NCBI GenBank assembly: GCA_015501055.1 | Contig: JADNYV010001035.1 | Location: 1 to 10,284 of the forward strand | DNA: 10,284 bases | Source: Mucidula mucida | Taxonomy: Eukaryota; Basidiomycota; Agaricomycetes; Agaricales; Physalacriaceae | Direction of reading: 5' to 3' | Shown here: in pieces, positions 1 through 7,925 of the stretch | How the letters are laid out: the number at the start of each line of letters is the position of its first letter | How positions within the stretch are numbered: the stretch's first letter is position 1 | The notes under the pieces: model-generated | Seen by the model: only the letters and a program-made list of their open reading frames with translations | Databases searched by the model: none | What the model was told of the DNA's origin: nothing | Program-made: the position numbers and the translations under genes

Positions 1-839
1 TCCGGCATCTCTGCTTCAGTCCTCGCTGCAGCTCCGCATCTTGCGCAGCTTGCAGCTCCCTCCAACCTCACTCCTCATATCGAGGAGACTCAGCGCATTC
101 GACGTCTCCTCACTACTGAGAAGGACATCGACGCTATCATCAATCGTGTCAGATGCAGTCACTCCATATCCATTTCGCGCTCCTTCTGGCGCCTCCATTT
201 GCTGGAGCAGTATGTGGATTTTGGAAGCTCTTTGCCTCATTCACTCTGGACAAATCAGCAGAGCACCAAGACTTTGCCGGTGGCTACGTCATCATGCGCA
301 AGGACCAGTCCACTGCTCGCCGCACCCTCACCCAAGAGTCCGAGTGGACACGCGTCTTCGATGCGTATGCCACCGGTGTTGGGCTCATCTACCCTCACCG
401 CAAGGACGAACTCCGGGGTTACCGCGCGCTCATCATTGAGCTGTTTCGCGCTACACCCTCGAATCCAGCGTTCCCTATTCGCTGTGATAAGGAGACTCGC
501 ATTCGCTATGCTAACTCTCCTTTCCATCTCGATGATCGCACTGCACTCCAGCTTCCTCTTCTCTCTGAGATGTTGCGCACCTCTGAGGGAGCAAATCCTC
601 GCAAGCGGTCCTCTGACTCTGGCAGCTCACAGTCTGCGACACGTCGTCGCGTTGTTTGCCAGAATTGGAATCTGGGTAAATGCTCATCTCCGTGCTCCGC
701 AGGCCGTCTTCACGGTTCTTGCAGTGAGTGCGGAGGAAAGCACACAGCCAAGAGCCAACCAGCCTGCCTCATCCTCCTCGAAGCCAAACGAGCAGTCGCT
801 CGTTCAGGAGCGAGTTCAGGCGGCGCTGATGAAGCCTAA
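1..839 (+). pseudogene. Gag-like protein of YR retroelement, 5'-partial, frameshifted
   Basis: This is the first ORF of the YR element, presumed to be the nucleic-acid-binding structural protein. Coding runs in frame 1 from the window start, through a helical, charged stretch over about 75-155. It then appears to move to frame 3 somewhere in 150-245 and stays open to a TAA at 837-839, so one frameshift is inferred. The C-terminal part has a basic, Ser-rich linker (KRSS, TRRR) followed by a Cys/His cluster at 657-767. Its order is C-x7-C-x3-C-x5-H-x2-C-x2-C-x3-H-x7-C, including the words NWNLGKC and CGGKH. Clusters of this type sit at the end of ORF1 in fungal Ngaro-like elements. The true start is not in the window; the ATG at 153 is only the first ATG in the late frame. 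The stop overlaps the RT start at 829 by 11 bases. Confidence 0.7.
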
Positions 840-2348
840 GTCGTTGAAGCGTGAATCAGACGCTGTACCACCACCACCACGCTTTAAGCGCGGTTATGTA
901 TTTACTACCAATGTACTATCACAATCTAAAACGCCTTCGAGCATCTCTTCCACTTACACTGCTCCTCCGCTTCCTTTACCTCCTCAGCAAATTCTCAACG
1001 ACTCCTCCATCCAGCAGTCTCTTGCTGCAGTAGCTGACTACATCAAGGTCAGCACACCTATCGACATTGACCGCTTTGAGCGGCTTCTTGCCAAACATCC
1101 CAATCAGCCCTTTGTGAGCTCGATCATCCGCTCACTCCGTGAAGGGTTCTGGCCTCTACATGATGGTCAGTGGGAAGCGCACCTCAGAGACAAGATTAGA
1201 GACAACTACTCTTCTGAGGAGTGTGATCTTGTTGAGCTGCGCAAACAGCGAGATCAAGAAGTTGCTGCTGGCCGCTGGTCCCTGCGCTTCCAGAAGGCTT
1301 TAAGCTCTTGCCTGGAATGCGCCTGTCACCCATGTTTGTGGTCTGGCAGAAGGGCAAACCACGCGTTGTCATGGACCATACAGGCAATGGTCTCAATGAC
1401 GGCATTGCCAGAGCCGATGCCAAAGTCAAGTATGACGATATGCACTCCTTTGGGCAGGTACTGCATGACGTCCTACAAGCTCATCCTCACAAGGAGATCC
1501 TGCTTTTCAAGAGTGACATCTCTAAAGTGTTCCTCAATCTCCCCGTTCATCCCATTTGGCAGCTACAACAAGTTGTCATTGTCGACGGCCGCTATCACAT
1601 TGTGCGCCGTCTCATTTTTGGCAGTTGTGCATCACCATACTGCTGGTGTTCGTTCTCTGGCTGGGTTGCTTAGGAGCTAGATATACCAGATCTGCACGAC
1701 TACATGGATGACTACTATGGCTGGGACACCAATCACAATCTGGTGCTCTTTCATGGACAGCGACGTCCCCAACGTCAAGTCCAGCTTCTCCTTCTGTGGG
1801 ACTCTTTGGGCATCCCATACGAAGATAAGAAGCAGGAACACGGTCCTCAGCTAAAGATCATTGGTTTCTGGTTAGACACTGTTCACGGGTCTATCTCTCT
1901 CTCACCAGACTCCATTGCGGACATGATCACCACCATTCAGTTGTTCTTGTCCCAGCAAAAGCCTGTACTCAAGGAGTGGCAGTCCTTGGGTGGGTATCTC
2001 AACTGGGCTCTTAATGTGCTGCCTTGGGCACGGCCAGCACTTACAGAGCTCTACCGCAAGATGAGCGGTAAAACACTGCAGTACAAAGGCATTCCATTGA
2101 ACGTTGAGGTTAGAGCAGATCTCACTTGGTTTGTCAATGCATTACAACACTGCATTGGAGTGCGCTTTGTGAATGCGCAGGCATGGGATGACTCTGAGGC
2201 TGATATGGTCTATTGGACAGATGCGAGTAATCTGGGCCTCGCTTTCGTCTATGCTGGGAATGGCTTTAGCTATCAACTCCGAACCATCACCGGAGTTGAC
2301 ACCTTCTTTAGGGAGCTTGTAGCTATTCTTTGCGCTGTTCATGATGCG
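829..2348 (+). pseudogene. Reverse transcriptase/RNase H of YR element, 5' portion, broken by LTR
   Basis: This is the polymerase that would copy element RNA to cDNA. The start is taken as ATG 829, overlapping the end of the Gag-like ORF. A Pro-rich linker is followed by the RT N-terminal block HPNQPFVSSIIRSLREGFWP (about 1096-1155), characteristic of YR-element RTs. The frame shifts by -1 near 1280-1282, in a CCC run, and RT continues with LLPGMRLSP, then FKSDISKVFLNLPVHP, FGSCASP, and the catalytic YMDD (Asp codons 1707-1712). An in-frame TAG at 1671-1673 interrupts the protein shortly before YMDD. The RNase H start is visible as WTDAS (about 2215-2229) and FRELVAI. The reading is then cut at 2348 by a gypsy LTR, and an artefactual tail reads to 2393 inside the LTR. 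Family identity is secure; the gene is non-functional as shown. Confidence 0.85.
1673..2348 (+). repeat. 676-bp direct repeat, copy 1 (RT palm to early RNase H)
   Basis: This segment is repeated almost exactly at 2657-3332, with about a dozen substitutions and no gaps (roughly 98% identity by eye). It carries the catalytic YMDD, the connection region and the first RNase H motif. The copies lie in the same orientation on either side of a 308-bp gypsy LTR. Copy 1 keeps the Trp codon TGG at the position where copy 2 has TAG (2988-2990). Most differences are transitions. Confidence 0.93.
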
Positions 2349-2656
2349 TGTGGTATGCTACTAGTCCGTGAAACCATTAAATACGAGTGGTGACTGCATG
2401 TAAGTAATAATACTGAAACGACCATGTGTGCTACGAGTGTCGGTGGTGTGTATACAATAGGGAGTCCATGAGGTATCGGCATGTATGATGTCATCCATGT
2501 GTTGGGCGTGTGTCCGACATGAGTACGGCTTCGGTAATGAAAAGGGGTATGATCGGTGACGAAACAGATGATGAAACGGTCCGTTGGTTGATAAGACAAG
2601 GCTCCCGATAAGATATGATAAGATGTGAAAATGTGAAAATATGGCGATTCATAACA
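2349..2656 (-). mobile_element. Solitary Ty3/gypsy LTR (308 bp) inside the RT gene
   Basis: The segment begins TGTGGTATGC and ends TTCATAACA on the + strand. It matches the gypsy 3' LTR at 4663-4970 over its full 308 bases with six substitutions (about 98% identity), in the same orientation. In the sense orientation it runs TGTTATGAAT to CA, the canonical TG...CA ends. No internal gypsy sequence is attached on either side, so it is a solo LTR. The flanking five bases differ (ATGCG left, GGAGC right), so the usual target duplication is absent. Instead a 676-bp host segment is duplicated around it. Solo LTRs normally come from recombination between the two LTRs of one element; here recombination between two separate insertions is the better fit. 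Confidence 0.93.
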
Positions 2657-3332
2657 GGAGCTAGATATACCAGATCTGCACGACTACATGGATGACTACT
2701 ATGGCTGGGACACCAATCACAATCTGGTGCTCTTTCATGGACAGCGACGTCCCCAACGTCAAGTCCAGCTTCTCCTTCTGTGGGACTCTTTGGGCATCCC
2801 ATATGAAGATAAGAAGCAGGAACACGGTCCTCAGCTAAAGATCATTGGTTTCTGGTTAGACACTGTTCACGGGTCTATCTCTCTCTCACCAGACTCCATT
2901 GCGGACATGATCACCACCATTCAGTCGTTCTTGTCCCAACAAAAGCCTGTACTCAAGGAGTGGCAGTCCTTGGGTGGGTATCTCAACTAGGCTCTTAATG
3001 TGCTGCCTTGGGTACGGCCAGCACTTACAAGCCTCTACCGCAAGATGAGCGGTAAAACACTGCAGTACAAAGGCAATCCATTGAACGTTGAGGTTAGAGC
3101 AGATCTCACTTGGTTTGTCAATGCATTACAACACTGCATCGGAGTGCGCTTTGTGAATGCGCAGGCATGGGATGACTCTGAGGCTGATATGGTCTATTGG
3201 ACAGATGCGAGTAATCTGGGCCTCGCTTTTGTCTATGCTGGGAATGGCTTTAGCTATCAACTCCGAACCATCACCGGAGTTGACACCTTCTTTAGGGAGC
3301 TTGTAGCTATTCTTTGCGCTGTTCATGACGCT
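2657..3332 (+). repeat. 676-bp direct repeat, copy 2
   Basis: This is the second copy of 1673-2348, starting GGAGCTAGAT immediately after the LTR and continuing without a break into the remaining RNase H sequence, which copy 1 lacks. The copies diverge at the end: copy 1 has ATGATGCG and then the LTR, while copy 2 has ATGACGCT and runs on. Catalytic YMDD Asp codons are at 2691-2696. One difference creates a TAG at 2988-2990 (TGG in copy 1). Confidence 0.93.
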
Positions 3333-3707
3333 GTCTCTCATCCCTCTCCGCCTCGCAGGCTGTTAATCCATTCTGACAGTCTGGACTCCGTCTCAGTGTT
3401 TAACACTTTGGCTGCTTCACAGTCAAGTCACAATGCTGTTCTGCTTGCCATTGCTGATATTGTCCTGCGCACCGGCATTGATGTTCGTGTGCGGCACATC
3501 CGCGGGGTTGACAACGTGATGGCAGACATGTTGTCCCGCTTACTGTTCTCTGACTTTCAGAAACAGTTCCCCTCCTACCGCGTCGCACTATGGAGCCACC
3601 TCGTGAGCTCCTACCGGCGCAATGGAGAGAGTGCTTTTAGAGGCATTGGGCGAGGGCAGACAGCCTCGTCACCCTCGCCCACCTATGGACTTGCAGAAAC
3701 TAGATGA
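2657..3707 (+). pseudogene. Reverse transcriptase/RNase H of YR element, 3' portion
   Basis: The RT gene resumes after the LTR with the palm (YMDDYYGWD), the connection domain and a complete RNase H. It is in one reading frame to a TGA at 3705-3707, apart from a TAG at 2988-2990 (YLN then stop, where copy 1 has YLNWAL). RNase H would degrade the RNA strand of the hybrid. Four acidic residues expected of the active site are present: WTDAS (Asp 3204-3206), FRELVAI (Glu 3297-3299), HSDSLDS (Asp 3375-3377) and ADMLSR (Asp 3525-3527). The word RHIRGVDNVMADMLSR is typical of YR-element RNase H. The end overlaps the recombinase ORF by 86 bases if ATG 3622 is used. Because this half starts at the repeat boundary it lacks the fingers; those are in the upstream half. 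Confidence 0.85.
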
Positions 3708-4441
3708 ACTCGTCTTGTATCTGCAGGCCCATGCTATCGAGACCTCTACGTGTATCAACTACTCTACTGGGGCTAGAGATTACGCCCGCTTCTGTAAAGC
3801 ACACAATCTGTCTCTGGATCCTACTCCGGAGACTCTAGCACGTTACATTGCATACACGTCCCAATTCATTGGCTCTGCTCCTAAATACTTAACCGGGGCA
3901 AGCACTTCTCAATGACCTTTATCCTCACTTTGGTGACGCTCGTGCTTCAGCGCTTGTTCAAGCCGCTATCCGTGGGTCAAAGAAGGTCCGGGCAGATCCT
4001 ATAGCTAGGAAGCCCCCTCTTCGACTTCATCACCTTCAGCCTTTGTGGACATCGCAAACCAGACCCACAAGTATGATGACTTTCTCTTTGCTACAATCAT
4101 GTCATGCGGCTTCTATGCTGTTCACCGGATGGGAGAGCTGGTGCAGCCTAATCAGAAGAAGCTACGTGATTGGAAGAAGATCATCAAGCGTGCCAGCCTC
4201 ACATTTGAGACTGGGTATGCAGGCTATCGCTTGCCTTACCATAAGAGCAATCCCTTCTACCAGGGCACTGACATACTGTTTACCTCTCAGATTGTGGCTG
4301 ATCCTATCACCCTTCTGAGGCAGTATGTCCACCGCAGAGACAAGCTGCATGGTGCTCGAGCGGCACTCTTCATACGTGAAGATGGCATGGTACCAACTAG
4401 ATCCTGGTTTGAGTCCAAGTTCTTTGCGCTGGTAAGCAAAG
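3622..4441 (+). pseudogene. Tyrosine recombinase, frameshifted and missing its catalytic C-terminus
   Basis: This is the integrase-equivalent of the YR element, expected to insert cDNA by tyrosine recombination. The start may be ATG 3622 or the in-frame ATG 3685; the latter begins directly at the SAM-like core-binding region (LDELVLYLQAHAIETST, then YARFCKAHNLSL). Frame changes near 3900-3910 (two) and at 4042-4044 (one) each look like a lost base in a short run. Between them the sense continues (FGDARASALVQAAIRGSKK, then RKPPLRLHHLQPF). The catalytic domain begins with FYAVHRMGELVQP, whose Arg (4126-4128) matches the first catalytic arginine of the family. Similarity continues to about FFALVSK at 4439. 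The second half, with HxxR, His/Trp and the nucleophilic Tyr, is absent. The recombinase cannot be active. Confidence 0.8.
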
Positions 4442-4662
4442 TGTTAGTGACTGACTAAGCCATGAGACTCAACCAGGTACCACAGCAAGAACTAAGGAAG
4501 AAAGCGTTCACGTTCGTAAGACTAGGCTAGGCCAGGTGTATAAACGAGATCGGAACTAAAGTACAATGATACTACACTACTGCTTATATACTAGTAAGTC
4601 TGTGTTTGAAGCTCCTTGTCCATACGCGTTTCCACTAGGGATGCTCCACGCCCTTGACCCAG
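4442..4662. other. Unassigned 221-bp non-coding segment, possible LTR remnant
   Basis: Similarity to the recombinase ends just before TGTTAGTGACTGAC at 4442, and the gypsy LTR starts at 4663. The interval has no plausible ORF and does not encode the missing recombinase end in any frame. It starts with TG, is of LTR-like length, and contains AT-rich TATA-like words (GTGTATAAAC near 4539-4548 and CTTATATACTAG near 4583-4594). This would fit a solo or truncated LTR of another, perhaps copia-type, element, but no second copy is in the window and its right end does not read CA at a clear boundary. It could equally be host sequence or YR-element 3' non-coding DNA. Confidence 0.4.
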
Positions 4663-4970
4663 TGTTGTATGCTACTAGTCCGTGAAACCATTAAATACAA
4701 GTGGTGACTGCATGTAAGTAATAATACTGAAACGTCCATGTGTGCTACGAGTGTCGGCGGTGTGTATACAATAGGGAGTCCATGAGGTATCGGCATGTAT
4801 GATGTCATCCATGTGTTGGGCGTGTGTCCGACATGAGTACGGCTTTGGTAATGAAAAGGGGTATGATCGGTGATGAAACAGATGATGAAACGGTCCGTTG
4901 GTTGATAAGACAAGGCTCCCGATAAGATATGATAAGATGTGAAAATGTGAAAATATGGCGATTCATAACA
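4663..4970 (-). repeat. 3' LTR of the gypsy element (308 bp)
   Basis: In sense orientation the LTR starts TGTTATGAAT at 4970 and ends ATACAACA at 4663. It follows the polypurine tract directly, as a 3' LTR should. Six substitutions separate it from the solo LTR at 2349-2656. The five flanking bases on the left are CCCAG (4658-4662); the partner target duplication cannot be checked because the other end of the element is not visible. An LTR of this size would hold promoter and polyadenylation signals, which I could not place with confidence. Confidence 0.95.
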
Positions 4971-4983
4971 TCACCCCCTCCTT
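4971..4983 (-). promoter_or_regulatory. Polypurine tract, plus-strand primer site
   Basis: In sense orientation AAGGAGGGGGTGA lies between the pol stop codon (TAA, 4984-4982, which it overlaps) and the first base of the 3' LTR at 4970. A purine run immediately 5' of the 3' LTR is the RNase H-resistant primer for plus-strand DNA synthesis in LTR retroelements. Position and composition both fit. Confidence 0.85.
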
Positions 4984-5659
4984 AAGGCGCAAGTTCCATT
5001 CTGCGCCAGAGTCGCTCCATAAGGGCTGCAGAGGGTAGCGTGACATCGAGGGGTTCGGTATCGGGCGGTGGCATGGGTCGGAAAAGATGTGATGGAAATT
5101 GCGACATGGGGACTTCAATGCGAGCAAGCGCGGGTGGCTTTGGCTTGTTCGGATATTGTTGGTGGAAATCACTGATGGCTTCGTCGGCATTTTTGAGATT
5201 GCATGCCGGTTCCCATGTCTGCTCGTGTGTGCCATAACCCTTCCAGTGAACCTTGTATTGAAAACCCCCGCGGTACTTCCGGGAATTCACCACTTTCTCG
5301 ACCTCCCATTTCGGTTCGGCTCCTTCCAGCACAGGTGGTGGACGCGTGTCTCGGGGTTGCGTCGAAAATTGCGGCTCGTGGTAAGGCGTCAGCAGGGCCT
5401 CATTGAACACGGGATGAATGCTTTTCCACGTGTGAGGAATCTGGAGCTTGTAAGAGCTCGTCCCGACTTTCTTGATCACTTTGAACGGCCCGAATCGTTT
5501 GTCATCAAGCTTCTTCATTGGTCGATCCGTGCTGAGATTCGTCCCTTCCAGCCATACTTTGTCGCCTTCCTTGTACTCCACTGCCTCTGTCCGTTTCCTG
5601 TCATAAAACCGTTTCATATCCTCTTTTGCCATCTTCAATGCGACCCCACTTCGTCCCAT
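4982..5659 (-). pseudogene. Integrase C-terminal domain plus chromodomain (3' end of pol)
   Basis: This is a continuous reading of 225 residues ending at TAA 4984-4982. ATG 5659 is only the first ATG after a frameshift, not a true start. Residues 1-90 are the integrase C-terminal region: basic helix (AKEDMKRFYDRKR), the SH3-like GDKVWLEGTNL, and FGPFKVIKKVG...YKLQIP, ending in the HPVFNEALLTPY box seen in gypsy integrases. Residues about 118-168 form a chromodomain: WEVEKVVNSR, YKVHWKGYG, then EQTWEPACNL. Aromatic residues at W118, W139 and W149 are in the places expected for the methyl-lysine cage. Chromodomains of this family bind methylated H3 and guide insertion into heterochromatin. This is the best-preserved part of the element. 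Confidence 0.92.
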
Positions 5660-6471
5660 GTTTCCTCATGCCGTCGGCAAACTCCTGCGCAGTCTCATTT
5701 CTCGATGCCGTTTTCGGGCGGTGCCTTTATAGGGTGTCTGCCCATGTCTGCAAAGAACGGAGTGACTTTGTTGCCGAGTGAACCCGATCATTGTAAACAA
5801 TTCGGCAGAGGGTAGCCATTCGTGCCAGTCGTTCTGATGGTAGTTGACAAATAACCGTAAGAAATGTTCTATCTCTTGGTTCAGCCGTTCCGTCTGCCCA
5901 TTTGCCTGTGGATGATACGCCGTTGTAAAGTTTCCTTGTATGCCCAACAACCGGTACAACTCCTTCATAAAACGCGAGTGGTATTGTGGACCGCGATCAT
6001 GTATCATCTGCGTGGCATCCCATGTATGGGGAAAATGCGATCTCGGTAATGCGGGCCATGCCTTCTGACGTCAGAGTAGTGTGTGTCGGTATGATACGTA
6101 ATCGCTTGTGAAATGGTCCACAAACGTGCTGATAGCGTTGTATCCTCCTGATTCCGGCAGCTCTCCAATCATGTCCGTCCCCTATTCCCATGGCTCGCTT
6201 GGCACATCAATAGGATGAAGAGGTGCAGCCGGCTTCGTGCGATGTGACTTGTAACCTGGCATTTTTGACACCCTTCCACGTATTCCGGACGTCTCGGCTG
6301 ATTCCTGGCCACCAATAGGTGCGTGTGATCAGCTCGAGGGTCTTGTATCGTCCGGATGCCCTGCAAGCTGTGCATCATGATGCATTCCAATAACTTTCCC
6401 CGCAATTCCTTGTCCTTCGGTATGTAAATACGATCTTCCATATAATAAGTCCATTTTCCTTCTCTTCCCAT
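5660..6471 (-). pseudogene. Integrase zinc-binding and catalytic core, multiply frameshifted
   Basis: This is the DDE integrase that joins cDNA ends to target DNA. The N-terminal H2C2 zinc module is spread over several frames: the His pair lies near 6365-6385 and the two Cys codons are at 6270-6268 and 6261-6259 (GCQKC). The core contains GTDMIGELPESGG with catalytic Asp at 6175-6173, IHDRGPQY with Asp at 5998-5996, and AYHPQANGQTER with Glu at 5890-5888. The spacing of 35 residues between the second Asp and the Glu is the canonical D35E. Breaks are seen at several points in 6220-6415 and 5660-5820. One stop (TAG), just before GTDM near 6180-6184, may itself result from two compensating run-length changes. 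All catalytic residues are present, so the fold is intact except for the indels. Confidence 0.85.
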
Positions 6472-7112
6472 CCTTTTTCTTTGTTTTCTAATGCTTTTTG
6501 TACGTATCTGTCTTTGTTTCCTTTTCTTTGTTTGATTTTGTTAAGTAATTCGTCCTCCGGTGTATCTACTGTATGTAAAGAAAATTGAATTTGTGAAATA
6601 AAAAACTCCGGCTTGAGCAAAACAACGTTTTCGTTATCTTTTTCCCCCTTCTCAAGGCCTGTCATCCTTGACAAGGCATCAGCTTTCCCCATCGTCTTGC
6701 CCGGCTTGTGAATCATCTGTATGTCATATTCCGCTAACTCCGTAACCCATCTCGCCTGCCTCCGATTCAACTTTTGTGGCTTCCGGAAGTACTGGAGGTT
6801 TTGATGATCGGTAAACACCTCCACTGTTTCCTTTGCTCCAAGGAGATATTGTCTCCAATCATCAATCGAGTCCATAATAGCCATCATCTCTTTGTCATAG
6901 ATCTCATAATTGCGCTCTACTTCGTTCAGCGCGCGAGACCGAAAGGCTACTGGTCTCCATTTTCCGTCCACCAACTGGGAAAGAACCGCCCCGTTCGCAT
7001 AGTTCGAGGAGTCTGCCTCGACTCGAAACTTGCCGTCGTCGCGTGGTACGATCAGAACGGGTTCTTCCGTCATCCTCCGTTTCAACTCCTCAAACGCCTC
7101 ATGCTGCTCCAT
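6375..7112 (-). pseudogene. RNase H domain and pol linker of the gypsy element
   Basis: From 7112 the minus strand reads uninterrupted as [14 protein letters not shown], the RT-RNase H junction, followed by the RNase H of Ty3/gypsy type. Acidic residues are at FRVEADSSNYANGAVLSQ (Asp 7013-7011), DKEMMAIM (Glu 6890-6888), VFTDHQNL (Asp 6809-6807) and KADALSR (Asp 6680-6678). EADSS replaces the commoner ETDAS but keeps the acidic residue. The stretch after ALSR is a Lys/Glu-rich linker to the integrase. The frame fails near 6440-6450, where a run of A appears one short. Upstream the frame joins the RT thumb after another one-base loss near 7112-7116. Confidence 0.9.
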
Positions 7113-7925
7113 CCCCAAACCCATTCGCCCTTCCCGGTTAGCGATGTCAATGGCTTCGCTACTCCCGCAAATCCCCGGATGAAACGTCGGTAGAAGTTGC
7201 AGAAGCCCAGGAATGACTGTACTTCCTTCTTCTTCGTCGGCTCCTTCCATTCCTTCACTACGGCCACTTTTGCCGGATCCATCTTCACTCTCCTCCTCCA
7301 ACAATAACTCCTAAGTAGTCTACAGTATGTGCCTCAAACTACATTTCTCGGGTTTTAAATACAACTTATTTACTCGTAATATTTCTAATACCTTCGTACA
7401 ATCTGTCTATGTCTTCCAAGTGTTCGTAAAGATAAGTATGTCATCAAGTAAACTATAACATGTCCTTCATCAATCAGTTCCTTCAGAATGTGATTCATGA
7501 ACGATTGGAATGTTGCCGGCGAGTTTGTAAGTCCGAAGAACATGACTGAGGCTCGAACAGGCCTCGGTTTGTTCTAAACGCCGCTTTCCACTCATCACCT
7601 TCTTTGATCCGGATGTTATTGTAACCCCATCGGACATCCATCTTGTGAAAACCTTTGCTCCTTCAACTTGTCGATAAGCTCCTGAATCAACGGCAAGGGG
7701 TATCGGTTCTTGATTGTCATGTCGTTCAACTTCCGATAATCTTGTACTGGCCGAAGGCTTCCATCCTTCTTTTTGACAAAGAAGAAGGTGATGCCATGGG
7801 TGAAATTGATGGCCGTATACGTCCCGTCCGTATGTTTTCTTCCAGGAACTCATCTAACGCCTTCTGCTCGGATGGACTAAGGGGATAAACCTTGCAGTCA
7901 ACCGGTTTGGAACCAGGCGTAAGTT
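7082..7925 (-). pseudogene. Reverse transcriptase domain of the gypsy element, many -1 frameshifts
   Basis: This is the DNA polymerase that makes element cDNA. Recognisable blocks occur in order but in changing frames: [17 protein letters not shown] (near 7960-7910), FLEEN...[19 protein letters not shown] with [10 protein letters not shown] and [24 protein letters not shown], the catalytic YLDD region at 7450-7437, and the thumb words [15 protein letters not shown] and KPLTSLTG. Eight or so one-base losses can be placed, for example near 7788-7790 (after ASP), in the YLDD box itself, and at several points over 7255-7440. Read in the nearest frames the domain is complete and well conserved, with no large deletion. 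As shown it cannot be translated as one protein. Confidence 0.85.

Larger units (their letters stand above)
1..4441 (+). mobile_element. YR retrotransposon, DIRS order, Ngaro-like, truncated both ends
   Basis: Three consecutive plus-strand ORFs are seen: a Gag-like protein with a Cys/His cluster, an RT/RNase H with a YMDD box, and a tyrosine recombinase. This order defines DIRS-order retroelements, which integrate by a recombinase and not by a DDE integrase. No methyltransferase-like domain was seen after the RNase H. That favours the Ngaro branch over DIRS1 or PAT, but the assignment is by inspection only. The left end lies outside the window, and the right end is lost inside the recombinase near 4441, so no terminal or split direct repeats can be examined. 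The element is further broken by a gypsy LTR at 2349-2656 with a 676-bp internal duplication, by several one-base frameshifts, and by TAG codons at 1671-1673 and 2988-2990. It is a non-autonomous relic as shown. Confidence 0.85.

Noticed and set aside
199..1680. A single 493-codon plus-strand ORF
   Set aside because: Only about 829-1280 of it is real RT sequence. Before that the Gag-like protein is in another frame, and after it RT continues one base over.
2491..2802. Minus-strand ORF running from the solo LTR into the RT repeat
   Set aside because: It spans a recombination junction, and its part inside the repeat matches the antisense shadow at 1612-1818.
4432..4480. GTAAGC at 4432 as an intron donor in the recombinase
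   Set aside because: The missing recombinase motifs are not encoded in any frame of the following 220 bases, so no exon follows before the gypsy LTR.
5099..5815. Long plus-strand ORF of 238 codons
   Set aside because: It lies antisense to the well-supported integrase C-terminus and chromodomain, and shows no family motif.
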